In this document: piece by piece, positions 1-8,445 of the stretch
Layout of the letters: every line of letters starts with the position of its first letter
How positions within the stretch are numbered: position 1 is the stretch's first letter
DNA from: Ohtaekwangia koreensis
GTDB lineage: Bacteria > Bacteroidota > Bacteroidia > Cytophagales > Cyclobacteriaceae
NCBI RefSeq assembly: GCF_900167975.1
Contig: NZ_FUZU01000002.1
Span: 379,501-443,500 of the forward strand
DNA: 64,000 nt
Direction: 5' to 3'
The notes under the pieces: model-generated
What the model saw: the letters and a program-made list of their open reading frames with translations, nothing else
What the model was told of the DNA's origin: nothing
Databases searched by the model: none
Position numbers and translations under genes: made by a program

Positions 1-639
1 TTTTATTTCAATGCGCCAGCCATTGTCGTCTGTTAAATGCCAGTGAAACCGATTCAACTTATAGCTCGCCATGCGATCTATATACTTCTTCACATATTCT
101 TTCGAGAAGAAATGTCTACTCACATCAAACATCTGGCCGCGCCAGGTGAAGCGCGGGTAATCCAAAATAGTTACTGATGGTGCCTTCCATTCAACATCCT
201 GGATCAATGATGCAGACAATATCTCGGCAGGCAAAAGCTGCAACAATGTTTGAACACCGTAGAATATACCGGTCGCTGTATTGGCAGTGATATCAACTTT
301 ACCAGCTTCTGTATGCAGTGTATATCCTTCCTGTCCTAAACGACTATTGGGCTTTGTATTTAGTGTTAAAACTATATTTGCCGGTTTTGCTTCAACAGTA
401 TTTAATGTATAGCCTGTTGCTGGCTTAACTTTATCAGCAAAATATTTTGCTATGCTTGCAAGCTCTGGTTGCTTCGCAGGAATACTTATTGTTGTAGAGT
501 TCGTCAATAGAAAATGACCGATCTCCTGTTTTAAGCTAACAGGAGCAGGAATGATAGAAATAGTCTGGGCATGTATGCATATCGGCAGTGTGCAAAACCA
601 TGCAAAGCATAGTATCCATTGTCGTTTTGTTCGAATCAT
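1..639 (-). CDS. beta-N-acetylhexosaminidase (GH20), N-terminal part, cut by window edge
   Basis: The first 213 codons of a secreted glycoside hydrolase family 20 enzyme, which removes terminal GlcNAc/GalNAc from glycans. Residues 1-25 form a signal peptide ending HAQ. Residues about 26-160 match the GH20b N-terminal domain (PAPVSLKQ, GYTL, GVQTLLQLLP). The catalytic barrel begins near residue 162 with YPRFTWRG and FDVSRHFF, and HWHLTDDNGWRIEIK lies at the cut edge. The catalytic Asp-Glu pair and the rest of the barrel lie outside the window. The start is the ATG at 637-639, directly before the signal peptide. The family call is secure; substrate is not determinable here. Confidence 0.93.
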   Translation of the reverse strand, partial: MIRTKRQWILCFAWFCTLPICIHAQTISIIPAPVSLKQEIGHFLLTNSTTISIPAKQPELASIAKYFADKVKPATGYTLNTVEAKPANIVLTLNTKPNSRLGQEGYTLHTEAGKVDITANTATGIFYGVQTLLQLLPAEILSASLIQDVEWKAPSVTILDYPRFTWRGQMFDVSRHFFSKEYVKKYIDRMASYKLNRFHWHLTDDNGWRIEIK

Positions 640-779
640 GATTGTTGTCGGGGTTGGTTGCTAAACCAAGTTAAATACTTTTACTGTGCTGATGAAAAGT
701 TTTTCCATGTTCACAGCACACACGGGTATTAACGGTTTGAGAAATAGATTTCGAGTAGCGAGACGAATACCTTTTTTAG

Positions 780-1883
780 TTATTCAACAACCAATTTCAT
801 TTTATTATCTGCAGACAACATGAACTTGTAAACACGTTTCTCAAAAGTTTTCAGATTGGTAGATACAACCAGGAATTTGGTGATGCCACGATCAAGATAT
901 TCCCCCACAAAGATTTTTTGATTTGCATCACGCTTCGCTTCATATACGAAGGAGGTTTGTTTCAGAATTACATCGCGTATTTCGTCAATCAACAACAACT
1001 GAACTTTCGTGCCGGATTTATATACCAGCGCTACATCAATAAAAGGATTTATACCGGAGGACGGACGATATTCTATAAACTGGCGATCAAGTACCTGCTT
1101 CGTTTTGTTTTCACTTGAAACTCCCACCACTTCGTATGTATAGCGGCCACGGGTTGCGAGTGTATCGGTTATAGAATAAGAAGTGGTATACGTTCCGATT
1201 GTGTTAAGTGCTATTGGTATTCTGCCAACCAAAGTGGATTTACGAATACTTTGCTGACTTCTGTATATTTCAAATTCACGAAGTGTTTGCTGAAGTGCTT
1301 CACTCGTTGTCCATTCCAGGTGTACCGCTTTACCAATCACATCTGCTGAGAGACCCAGTGTATCCAGGTTTTGATAGCGGTGTGGAAATCCTTGTGGCTC
1401 TGTGCTGAATTGTATTTTGAAGCTGCAGAAATCTCCCAGAAAACCATCAATGTTTACAAAGTAATCTTCATCTGCCTGTATAGAATCCAACGTAATAAAA
1501 GCATCCTCTCCGCGAATTTGCGCGATGCAATGCCGGATCGTATAGTTTTTTGTTTGACACGGATTTCCTGCCACTACTATAGCCTGAATTCCCTTTTCAT
1601 CACGACACTTCTGCGATGCTATATTTAAATAGTACTTACCTGATTTGACAACCCGAAAAGTAAACCACTGATCGTTGTGGTATATCAGGCATTTATGAGT
1701 AGCGGCACGAAGAGACTTGTTGATACAATTCCACTCCACGGTGGTGTGACTTGTAGACGATTCTATATAATCATTATTCAGTGTAAGGACAAAGCCGTGC
1801 TGTATATCATTGTTAGCCACCTGTGCCCAGAGGCCATAAATGCCAGTCAATAGCCAAAAGATAGTGCACAGAAAAAATCGCAT
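780..1883 (-). CDS. secreted protein with a fibronectin type III-like domain
   Basis: A 367-residue exported protein of unknown function. Residues 1-21 are a signal peptide ending WAQ. The middle (about 180-275) reads as a fibronectin type III-like beta sandwich: VHLEWTT, EFEIYRS, then YTTSYSITDT and YTYEVVGVSS. An upstream region rich in Cys (C53, C64 and others) and aromatic beta strands resembles a carbohydrate- or adhesion-type domain, but I do not recognise it. No type IX secretion C-terminal domain is evident. It lies 34 bp downstream of the helicase gene on the same strand. Function is not assigned. Confidence 0.8.
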   Translation of the reverse strand: MRFFLCTIFWLLTGIYGLWAQVANNDIQHGFVLTLNNDYIESSTSHTTVEWNCINKSLRAATHKCLIYHNDQWFTFRVVKSGKYYLNIASQKCRDEKGIQAIVVAGNPCQTKNYTIRHCIAQIRGEDAFITLDSIQADEDYFVNIDGFLGDFCSFKIQFSTEPQGFPHRYQNLDTLGLSADVIGKAVHLEWTTSEALQQTLREFEIYRSQQSIRKSTLVGRIPIALNTIGTYTTSYSITDTLATRGRYTYEVVGVSSENKTKQVLDRQFIEYRPSSGINPFIDVALVYKSGTKVQLLLIDEIRDVILKQTSFVYEAKRDANQKIFVGEYLDRGITKFLVVSTNLKTFEKRVYKFMLSADNKMKLVVE

Positions 1884-1916
1884 GTATAGTTAATTACAAC
1901 AAATATAGTATAGCTG

Positions 1917-3314
1917 CTATCGTGTTTTCTTTTTGATGGCTCTCTTGCTACCTTCCTTAAATTCTTTAACTACTACCTTAACACCTTTTTTATAGTAGTC
2001 GCGTTTAGCGTCTTTCTTGCTGTCTTTTTTACGAGTCTTTTTATAGACCTTAATTTCTTTTTTAGGTTCTTTCTTCTCATGAAACGCTCCTTTAAACGTA
2101 GGATCTTCTCTGCGCTTCTGATCATCAATTGACTTGGCAATTGCCTGCTTCTCTTCAAATGGTGTCTTCTCTACAAATACAGCTTCCGGTAATTCCTTGA
2201 AGGGGATTTTTTCACGAATCAACTTTTCAATTTTTTCTATATGCGATTCCTCCGCCCGGTTTACAAATGTGATCGCCTTCCCATCCTGAAATGCTCTTCC
2301 TGTTCGCCCGATGCGATGTACATAGTCTTCATATAGTATAGGTACATCAAAGTTTATAACATGCGATACTTTCACTACATCTATACCCCTGGCTGTTACA
2401 TCCGTTGAAACCAGTACGCGAAGTTTACCTTCCTTAAATTCATTCACAGCGTTGATGCGGCTGTTTTGTCCTTTGTTGGAATGAATGACACGCACCGGCC
2501 CGAGATTTCTACGCTCTATAAAATTGAAAACGTTATCCGCATTTTCCTTCGAACGCGTAAAGATCATTACCCGGTTAAAATCTTCTTTATCCTGCAACAG
2601 GTAGTCAATGAAGTTCAACTTCGTCTTCATGTTGGGAACATGATACAACGCCTGCTCTACCTGTTTTGCAGGAGTAGCCTGCTGTGTTACTTCAACTTTT
2701 ATAGGGAACTCCAGAAACTCTGCAGACAAACGTTCTACTCGTTCTGAAAATGTAGCAGAGAATAATAAGTTTTGACGCTTGCGCGGAATGACTTCAAAAA
2801 TTTTACGAAGCTGTGGCATAAAGCCCATGTCCATCATCCGATCGGCTTCATCCAGCACCAATATTTTAAATTGGCTCACGGGCAGCTCACCTTTCAGGTA
2901 AAGCTCCATAAATCTGCCCGGTGTGGCGATGAGTACATCTACACCTTGCCGTATATATTCAATTTGTGTTTTCGGACCGATACCACCGTATATCGCGAAT
3001 ATGCGCAGGTCGGTATACTTTGCCAATTGCTGCGCATGCTCTGCGAGCTGAACGATGAGTTCTTTTGTAGGAGCCAGAATCAACGCACGAGGTTCGTCAC
3101 CTTGTGCGTATTTGATCTTCATCAGCAAGGGCAGCATATAGGCTGCCGTTTTACCTGTACCCGTCTGCGCAATACCAATGACCTCTTGTCCTGCCAAGAT
3201 CATGGGGATACATTTCTGCTGAATTTCTGTTGGATGTTCAAACCCCAGATCAGAAACAGCATTTTGTAATTGCTTGTTCAGATTAAATTCTTGGAAAGTT
3301 GTAATGGCAGACAC
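1917..3314 (-). CDS. DEAD-box ATP-dependent RNA helicase (RhlE-like)
   Basis: A 465-residue cytoplasmic RNA helicase of the bacterial RhlE/DeaD group, likely acting in RNA remodelling, ribosome assembly or mRNA decay. All core motifs are present: Q motif (PTEIQQ, 28-33), Walker A AQTGTGKT (49-56), PTKEL, TPGR (131-134), DEAD (155-158), SAT (186-188), STDVTARG (303-310) and HRIGRTGR (333-340). The last 65 residues are a Lys/Arg-rich tail typical of RNA-binding extensions. The start codon is GTG at 3312-3314; the motif spacing from there is normal. It is transcribed divergently from pyrC with only 23 bp between the two starts, so the promoters must overlap. Confidence 0.95.
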   Translation of the reverse strand: MSAITTFQEFNLNKQLQNAVSDLGFEHPTEIQQKCIPMILAGQEVIGIAQTGTGKTAAYMLPLLMKIKYAQGDEPRALILAPTKELIVQLAEHAQQLAKYTDLRIFAIYGGIGPKTQIEYIRQGVDVLIATPGRFMELYLKGELPVSQFKILVLDEADRMMDMGFMPQLRKIFEVIPRKRQNLLFSATFSERVERLSAEFLEFPIKVEVTQQATPAKQVEQALYHVPNMKTKLNFIDYLLQDKEDFNRVMIFTRSKENADNVFNFIERRNLGPVRVIHSNKGQNSRINAVNEFKEGKLRVLVSTDVTARGIDVVKVSHVINFDVPILYEDYVHRIGRTGRAFQDGKAITFVNRAEESHIEKIEKLIREKIPFKELPEAVFVEKTPFEEKQAIAKSIDDQKRREDPTFKGAFHEKKEPKKEIKVYKKTRKKDSKKDAKRDYYKKGVKVVVKEFKEGSKRAIKKKTR

Positions 3315-3337
3315 TTTTTGGTTCTAATTTTACTACG

Positions 3338-4678
3338 ATGAAAACTACGCTGATAACAAACGCAAATATAGTCAACGAAGGCAAGGTCTTTCAGGGCGAT
3401 GTACTTATTAAAGACCGTTATATAGAAAGAATCGGAAAAGAACTGTCTTTTCCGTTGGCAGACAGAGTTATTGATGCAAAAGGAAAGTATTTATTTCCCG
3501 GCGTAATTGATGACCAGGTCCATTTTCGCGAACCAGGCTTAACACACAAGGCAACTATTTATACGGAAGCGATGGCCGCGGTTGCTGGTGGCGTTACCAG
3601 TTTTATGGAAATGCCGAACACGAATCCTCCCACGTTCACACAAGCATTGCTGGAAGACAAATACCAGATTGCAGCACGTACTTCGCTCGCGAATTATTCA
3701 TTCTTCATCGGAGCTTCCAACGATAATCTGGAGGAAGTAATGAAGACGGATATTACCAAAGTATGCGGACTCAAGATCTTCATGGGATCGTCTACGGGTA
3801 ATTTATTGGTAGATAATCCAACTACGCTGGAAGGATTTTTCTCACGTTTCCCTGCGTTGATAGCGGCGCACTGTGAAGATGAACCAACCATCCGAAAAAA
3901 TACGGCAGAGTATAAAGAGCGCTATGGAGAAGATTTGCCTATGGAATATCATCCACTTATACGCAGTGAAGAAGCATGCTATAAATCTTCATCGTTTGCT
4001 ATAGGCCTCGCGAAGAAACATGGTACACGATTTCACGTGCTGCATATATCTACTGCCAAAGAGACAACCTTGTTTGATAATTCGATTCCGTTGTCTGCGA
4101 AAAAAATAACGGCAGAAGCATGCATTCATCATTTGTGGTTTAATGACGCAGACTATAAACGACTGGGTACGTTGCTGAAGTGGAACCCTGCAGTAAAAAC
4201 TTTACACGATCAGCAAGAGATCTTCAAAGCTTTGCTGGACGATCGCATCGATGTTATCGCTACCGATCATGCTCCTCATTTATTGGAAGAAAAAAATAAT
4301 TCATACTTCAAGGCACCCTCCGGAGGGCCGCTCGTTCAGCATAGTTTAGTGGCCATGCTTGAATTTTATCAGCAAGGAAGAATCAGCCTGGAGAAGATTG
4401 TACAGAAGATGAGTCACAATCCAGCCATACTTTTTCAGATCGAAAAGCGTGGATTTATACGTGAAGGTTATTTTGCCGACCTGGTGTTGGTTGACCTCGA
4501 TAAGACATGGACTGTGCACAAAACCAACATCTTATCTAAATGTGGATGGTCTCCGCTGGAAGGAACCAAGTTCCATTCAAGTGTAACGCATACTTTTATT
4601 TCGGGACACCTGGCATACAAAGAAGGAAAATTTGATGAAAGTCGTCAGGGAGAGCGATTAACGTTTACCCGAAAATGA
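3338..4678 (+). CDS. pyrC: dihydroorotase
   Basis: A 446-residue class I-type dihydroorotase of de novo pyrimidine synthesis, interconverting carbamoyl aspartate and dihydroorotate. Visible active-site elements are FREPG (63-67), the likely carboxylated lysine K146 in GLKIFMGSS, metal ligands H178 (HCED) and H236 (HIST), and D310 in ATDHAPH. The usual first metal motif HxH reads Q60-V-H62 (DDQVH), so the first His is replaced by Gln. I recall this form from other Bacteroidota dihydroorotases, so it is probably lineage-wide rather than damage. An allantoinase or dihydropyrimidinase is less likely given the MPNTNPP motif. Confidence 0.93.
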   Translation: MKTTLITNANIVNEGKVFQGDVLIKDRYIERIGKELSFPLADRVIDAKGKYLFPGVIDDQVHFREPGLTHKATIYTEAMAAVAGGVTSFMEMPNTNPPTFTQALLEDKYQIAARTSLANYSFFIGASNDNLEEVMKTDITKVCGLKIFMGSSTGNLLVDNPTTLEGFFSRFPALIAAHCEDEPTIRKNTAEYKERYGEDLPMEYHPLIRSEEACYKSSSFAIGLAKKHGTRFHVLHISTAKETTLFDNSIPLSAKKITAEACIHHLWFNDADYKRLGTLLKWNPAVKTLHDQQEIFKALLDDRIDVIATDHAPHLLEEKNNSYFKAPSGGPLVQHSLVAMLEFYQQGRISLEKIVQKMSHNPAILFQIEKRGFIREGYFADLVLVDLDKTWTVHKTNILSKCGWSPLEGTKFHSSVTHTFISGHLAYKEGKFDESRQGERLTFTRK

Positions 4679-4691
4679 TCTGAAATTGAAT

Positions 4692-4722
4692 TTTGCAAAT
4701 TCAGAGGCACTCACTAAATTTG
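4692..4722 (+). promoter_or_regulatory. Bacteroidota-type promoter of tRNA-His
   Basis: TTTG at 4692-4695, then 19 bp, then TAAATTTG at 4715-4722, matching the Bacteroidota -33/-7 consensus (TTTG / TAnnTTTG). The predicted start falls a few bases before the tRNA 5' end. This is one of the cleanest promoters in the window. Confidence 0.75.
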
Positions 4723-4736
4723 CAGTCCTCAAAATG

Positions 4737-4813
4737 GTGGATGTAGTTCAGTTGGTTAGAACATCAGATTGTGATTCTGAGGGTCGTGGGTTCGAGCCCC
4801 ATCATTCACCCCA
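4737..4813 (+). tRNA. tRNA-His (anticodon GTG)
   Basis: A full cloverleaf can be drawn. The acceptor stem GTGGATG pairs with CATTCAC and a G at 4736 can act as the G-1 of tRNA-His opposite discriminator C73. The D arm contains AGTTGGTTAGA, the anticodon loop TTGTGAT carries GTG, and the T arm has TTCGAGC between GTGGG and CCCAT. The 3' CCA is encoded (4811-4813). A promoter lies upstream and a terminator directly downstream, so it is a single-gene unit. Confidence 0.97.
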
Positions 4814-4815
4814 AT

Positions 4816-4847
4816 AAAAAAAGACTCCTTTTCAGGAGTCTTTTTTT
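4816..4847 (+). terminator. rho-independent terminator after tRNA-His
   Basis: An A-run followed by an 8-bp stem AGACTCCT / AGGAGTCT (4822-4829 and 4834-4841) with a TTTC loop and a run of seven T. The A/T tract extends the stem, so it could also work in reverse. Confidence 0.9.
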
Positions 4848-4945
4848 ATTTATAGTCTGTTCGTCTCTTCCCGTTTCCGTTCGCTGAAATTCACTGGCTT
4901 TTCAAAGCTTTAAACTGTATCTCTGTTTCTCAAAAAAATACCCCT

Positions 4946-5803
4946 ATGGATCAGCGCATCATCAACCTTTTTGACGAGTATACTCACAAGCCTCTTACAC
5001 GTGAAGATTTTATTCGGAAGCTTAGTAAACTTACCGGCAGCACTGCGGCGGCATTGGCCGTGCTTCCATTGCTGGAAGTAAATTATGCTAAAGCGGAGAC
5101 AGTTCCTGATCAGGACGACAGACTTACCACGGCTCATGTAACCTACCCGATTGATGGTGGTGAGATGAAAGCATATATAGCACGTCCCAAGAAAAGCGTG
5201 ACGTATGGAGGTGTCGTTGTGATCCATGAAAACAGAGGTCTTAATCCACACATCGAAGATGTAACCAGACGTGTTGCGCTGGAAGGTTTCGTTGCTATAG
5301 CACCCGATGCTTTGTCTCCGTTAGGAGGTACTCCGTCTGATCCTGATAAAGCACGTGATATGTTTCAGCAACTCGATGCTGCCAAAACGATTTCAAATTT
5401 TGCCAAGGCATTTGATTTTCTGAAAACACAAAAAGATTGCAACGGTAAATTTGGATGCGTTGGTTTTTGTTGGGGTGGTGCTATGGCTAACAATCTTGCT
5501 GTGCAAGTGAGTGAACTAAAAGCTGCTGTCCCTTTTTATGGAAGGCAACCCGAAGTAAATGATGTTCCTAAAATTAAGGCAGCATTACAATTACATTATG
5601 CCGGAATGGATGAGCGTATCAATGCCGGTATATCTGCTTATGAAGAAGCACTAAAAAAAGCGAATATTAATTACCAGTTATTTATATATGAAGGTGCTCA
5701 ACATGCCTTCCATAATGATACTGCACCAACGCGCTATAATGAAGCTGCTGCCAAACTTGCGTGGAGCAGAACCATCGCTTTCTTTAACGAAAAACTTCGC
5801 TAA
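4946..5803 (+). CDS. dienelactone hydrolase family protein, exported
   Basis: A 285-residue alpha/beta hydrolase of the dienelactone hydrolase (carboxymethylenebutenolidase) family. The nucleophile elbow is GFCWGG with Cys175, the signature Cys of this family. VVVIHENRGLN (oxyanion region, about 90-100) and EGAQHAFHND (catalytic His near the C terminus) are also present. The first 50 residues hold a basic segment and a hydrophobic stretch (GSTAAALAVLPLLEV) before YAKAE. This resembles the Tat-type leaders of the YghX group, although a twin arginine is missing. Natural substrate is unknown. It follows the tRNA terminator, so it has its own promoter. Confidence 0.88.
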   Translation: MDQRIINLFDEYTHKPLTREDFIRKLSKLTGSTAAALAVLPLLEVNYAKAETVPDQDDRLTTAHVTYPIDGGEMKAYIARPKKSVTYGGVVVIHENRGLNPHIEDVTRRVALEGFVAIAPDALSPLGGTPSDPDKARDMFQQLDAAKTISNFAKAFDFLKTQKDCNGKFGCVGFCWGGAMANNLAVQVSELKAAVPFYGRQPEVNDVPKIKAALQLHYAGMDERINAGISAYEEALKKANINYQLFIYEGAQHAFHNDTAPTRYNEAAAKLAWSRTIAFFNEKLR

Positions 5804-5847
5804 CATGCAATGTTGTGCTCCATGAATTTTTACTGTATGTTGAATTC

Positions 5848-6102
5848 ATGATCGTGTGGAAGGAATATAAAAAGCTGGCGCTCGAGGAGAAAATTGATGT
5901 GCTGTACGAAAAAGGTACGTTCATCATGGCGATACGATACTATGGGTATAAAGTTAATCTTTACCTCCTCGGAAATTTTTATGTGGAAGTTTTTATTAAC
6001 CATAAGAATACAATAATCGAGAAGATAATTCCGTTGGACACGAATCATTCGCGCATGCAATTTTATTCTGATCAGATTAAATTACCAGTCGATCTTGACT
6101 AA
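5848..6102 (+). CDS. conserved small hypothetical protein
   Basis: An 84-residue soluble protein starting at ATG 5848 (MIVWKEYKKLALEEK). An upstream in-frame GTG at 5815 would add 11 residues, but the ATG form matches how I recall related small Bacteroidota proteins beginning. The body has the pattern DVLYEKGTFI, AIRYYGYKVNLY, FYVEVFINHK, IIEKIIPL: an amphipathic helix followed by short beta strands. It sits 44 bp after the dienelactone hydrolase and probably shares its transcript. No function can be assigned. Confidence 0.7.
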   Translation: MIVWKEYKKLALEEKIDVLYEKGTFIMAIRYYGYKVNLYLLGNFYVEVFINHKNTIIEKIIPLDTNHSRMQFYSDQIKLPVDLD

Positions 6103-6118
6103 GACTTTTTTTCTCCAA

Positions 6119-7318
6119 CTATTGTGATGTTACCCAACGAACGAAAAATCCGAGTAGCAATCCACCCAGAATAATAAGGGGAGAAGGAATTTTTGTAAAA
6201 GCCAGCAATAGAAACGTTGCTATAGTAACGCTGAAATTCATGACTGTATTTTCCAACGGCTGAAAGAGTATAACAGCAGAAGCTGCTACTAATCCTGAAC
6301 TGGCCGCAGTTATGCCTTCGAGTGATGCGCGCACAGCGCGATAACGTTTCAGACTTTCCCAGAAGCGAATTACAAAGAAGATGAGAAATGTACCGGGAAG
6401 AAAAATTCCGAAAGCAGAGACGAGTGCTCCTATAATTTCTCCACCTGTACCATACTCCCTCATAGACAATGCTCCTATATAGGAGCTGAATGAAAATACA
6501 GGTCCGGGTAATGATTGCGCAATGGCATAGCCTGATAAAAATTCTCCTGAAGTTAAATATTGCTTCGGAGCGTATTGAACAAACTCGGTATATAACAACG
6601 GAGTGAGTACTTGCCCGCCACCGAAAATAAGACTTCCGTTACGGTAAAAATTTTCGAACAACCGTACCGGTAAAGCTTTTGTTATACCACCCAACGCTGC
6701 GGCAAAGATCAATACACCTGCCCACAATAAAAAGTTGGCCCAAGGCACTACAATTTTTACCTTCTCTTCCTTGGGTTGTTTTTTATACTTCAATGCGGTA
6801 AGCAAACCTGAACATAACAATATAACCGGGAACACATAGGGTGTTTGTATCAGGTATGAAAGTATAGCCGCTATAATCATAAGGACTACAGCTGTTTTTG
6901 TACGAATCGTTTTTTGAATGATCATATAGGCACCATAGCTCACGAAGCCAACGGCCATCGGTTGTATAAACCGTGTAAATTCAAGCGACCATTTTTTTTC
7001 TTCGATGCTCGACATAAGCATGGCAGCTAACGTCATGAGTATAACTGCAGGAAGAATCCATACAATCAGTGTGAGGTATGCGAGATTAGGACCGCCTATC
7101 TTAAAACCAATTGCTGTTAAGGTTTGTGTAGAGGTAGGGCCGGGAAGAATCTGACAGAGGGAATTGATCTCCATCAGATCGTCCTCCGTCAGATATTTCC
7201 GTTTATCAACGAGTACTTTTTGAAAATGAGCCAAGTGAGCCTGCGGTCCACCAAACGTAGTAACCGCCAGCATCAGCACATCGCGCAAGAAGATATAGTA
7301 TCGAACCCGCTCGATCAT
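6119..7318 (-). CDS. chrA: chromate transporter, two-domain ChrA
   Basis: A 399-residue inner-membrane protein with two fused CHR domains, the long-chain form that exports chromate. The first half has FGGPQAHLAHF and LPGPTSTQ near residues 22-60. The second half repeats the pattern as IFGGGQVLTPLL and QSLPGPVFSF. About ten hydrophobic segments are spread over the two halves. It ends 13 bp from the convergent small gene upstream and lies 46 bp downstream of the 2OG oxygenase gene on the same strand, so the two may be cotranscribed. Transport of anions other than chromate cannot be excluded. Confidence 0.92.
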   Translation of the reverse strand: MIERVRYYIFLRDVLMLAVTTFGGPQAHLAHFQKVLVDKRKYLTEDDLMEINSLCQILPGPTSTQTLTAIGFKIGGPNLAYLTLIVWILPAVILMTLAAMLMSSIEEKKWSLEFTRFIQPMAVGFVSYGAYMIIQKTIRTKTAVVLMIIAAILSYLIQTPYVFPVILLCSGLLTALKYKKQPKEEKVKIVVPWANFLLWAGVLIFAAALGGITKALPVRLFENFYRNGSLIFGGGQVLTPLLYTEFVQYAPKQYLTSGEFLSGYAIAQSLPGPVFSFSSYIGALSMREYGTGGEIIGALVSAFGIFLPGTFLIFFVIRFWESLKRYRAVRASLEGITAASSGLVAASAVILFQPLENTVMNFSVTIATFLLLAFTKIPSPLIILGGLLLGFFVRWVTSQ

Positions 7319-7364
7319 TCTATAGATATATACCAGTCAGCATGTTCATGTATTTATACTGCAC

Positions 7365-8336
7365 TTATTTTTTTAAACCTATCTCGCGCAAGCGTTGATC
7401 GAGAAATTCACCTGCTGTTATATCTTCCCACTGCTTTGGATTTTCTGAATCCACACAACTCTCCAGCGATGCAAGACTCATCTCTGAACGTGGGTGCATA
7501 AAGAAAGGTATAGAGTAGCGTGGTGTGTTCATCAACTGGCGTGGTGGATTGACAACGCGATGTATAGTTGATTTTAATTTCTCATTGGTGAGCCGCTCCA
7601 GCATGTCTCCTACATTTACAACAAGCTGATCAGGCAATGCCGTGATCGGAATCCACTTGCCATCTCTGCGAAGTACTTGCAGTCCATCTGCACTTGCACC
7701 CATGAGCAGTGTGATCAGATTTATATCACCATGTTCTGCAGCGCGCACAGCATCCTCGGGAACAGCATCCGGATTTTCAATCGGATAATAATGGATAGGT
7801 CGTAAAATACTATTGCCGTGTTTGATCTTGTCGTCAAAATAATTTTCAGGCAACTCCAGGTATAGCGCTATAGCCCGTAACATATAGGTACCTGTCTTTT
7901 CAAGCGCGCGGTAAACTTCAACACTTACCTTCTCCAACTCAGGAACTTCGCTGGGCCAAACATTGGCAGGGTAATTTTCTTTTGCAAGTTCTGAACCCGG
8001 CAAGTCTTGACCTACGTGGTAAAACTCCTTGAGGTCACCGGTGTTTCTTCCCTTGGCATGTTCTTTCCCTTTACCGGTATATCCGCGTTGGCCGGCCATG
8101 TCGGGTCTTTCATACTTTTTCTTTACATCATCCGGCAATGCGAAAAAACTTTTAATGGCTTTGTAAAGATCCTGCTGCATAGCATCCGTGAGGAAATGAT
8201 TCCGGATGGCTACGAAGCCAATATTATGATATGCTGCACCGAGGTCGGCTACAAACTTATTTTTTCTTTTATCATCACCACCATGGTAGTCCGCCAGATC
8301 AAGTGAAGGAATTTCATCATATAATATTTCATTCAT
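7365..8336 (-). CDS. 2-oxoglutarate/Fe(II)-dependent oxygenase (isopenicillin N synthase family)
   Basis: A 323-residue non-heme iron oxygenase. The metal triad is H202-G-D204 and H259 (STIHRVV), and R273-Y-S275 is the RxS clamp for 2-oxoglutarate. The N-terminal part (AAYHNIGFVAIRNH) is the DIOX_N-type domain. I chose the ATG at 8334-8336 (MNEILYDEIPSLDL). The longer open frame to 8546 runs through the start of the divergent superoxide dismutase and has no family-like sequence. Relatives act on small metabolites, but this one has no biosynthetic neighbours, so the substrate is unknown. Confidence 0.9.
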   Translation of the reverse strand: MNEILYDEIPSLDLADYHGGDDKRKNKFVADLGAAYHNIGFVAIRNHFLTDAMQQDLYKAIKSFFALPDDVKKKYERPDMAGQRGYTGKGKEHAKGRNTGDLKEFYHVGQDLPGSELAKENYPANVWPSEVPELEKVSVEVYRALEKTGTYMLRAIALYLELPENYFDDKIKHGNSILRPIHYYPIENPDAVPEDAVRAAEHGDINLITLLMGASADGLQVLRRDGKWIPITALPDQLVVNVGDMLERLTNEKLKSTIHRVVNPPRQLMNTPRYSIPFFMHPRSEMSLASLESCVDSENPKQWEDITAGEFLDQRLREIGLKK

Positions 8337-8445
8337 AACACACACATTTGTTTCCGTGCAAGCTAAATATTTTTGGCTAAATTTCGTGCAGGTAAAAGCG
8401 GCCACATAGGTTGCAGGAGTATCACACATTTTAATATATCTGTTT

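Noticed and set aside
2772-3269. 165-codon open frame on the plus strand
   Set aside because: It lies entirely opposite the DEAD-box helicase core motifs and has a Cys/His-rich nonsense composition.
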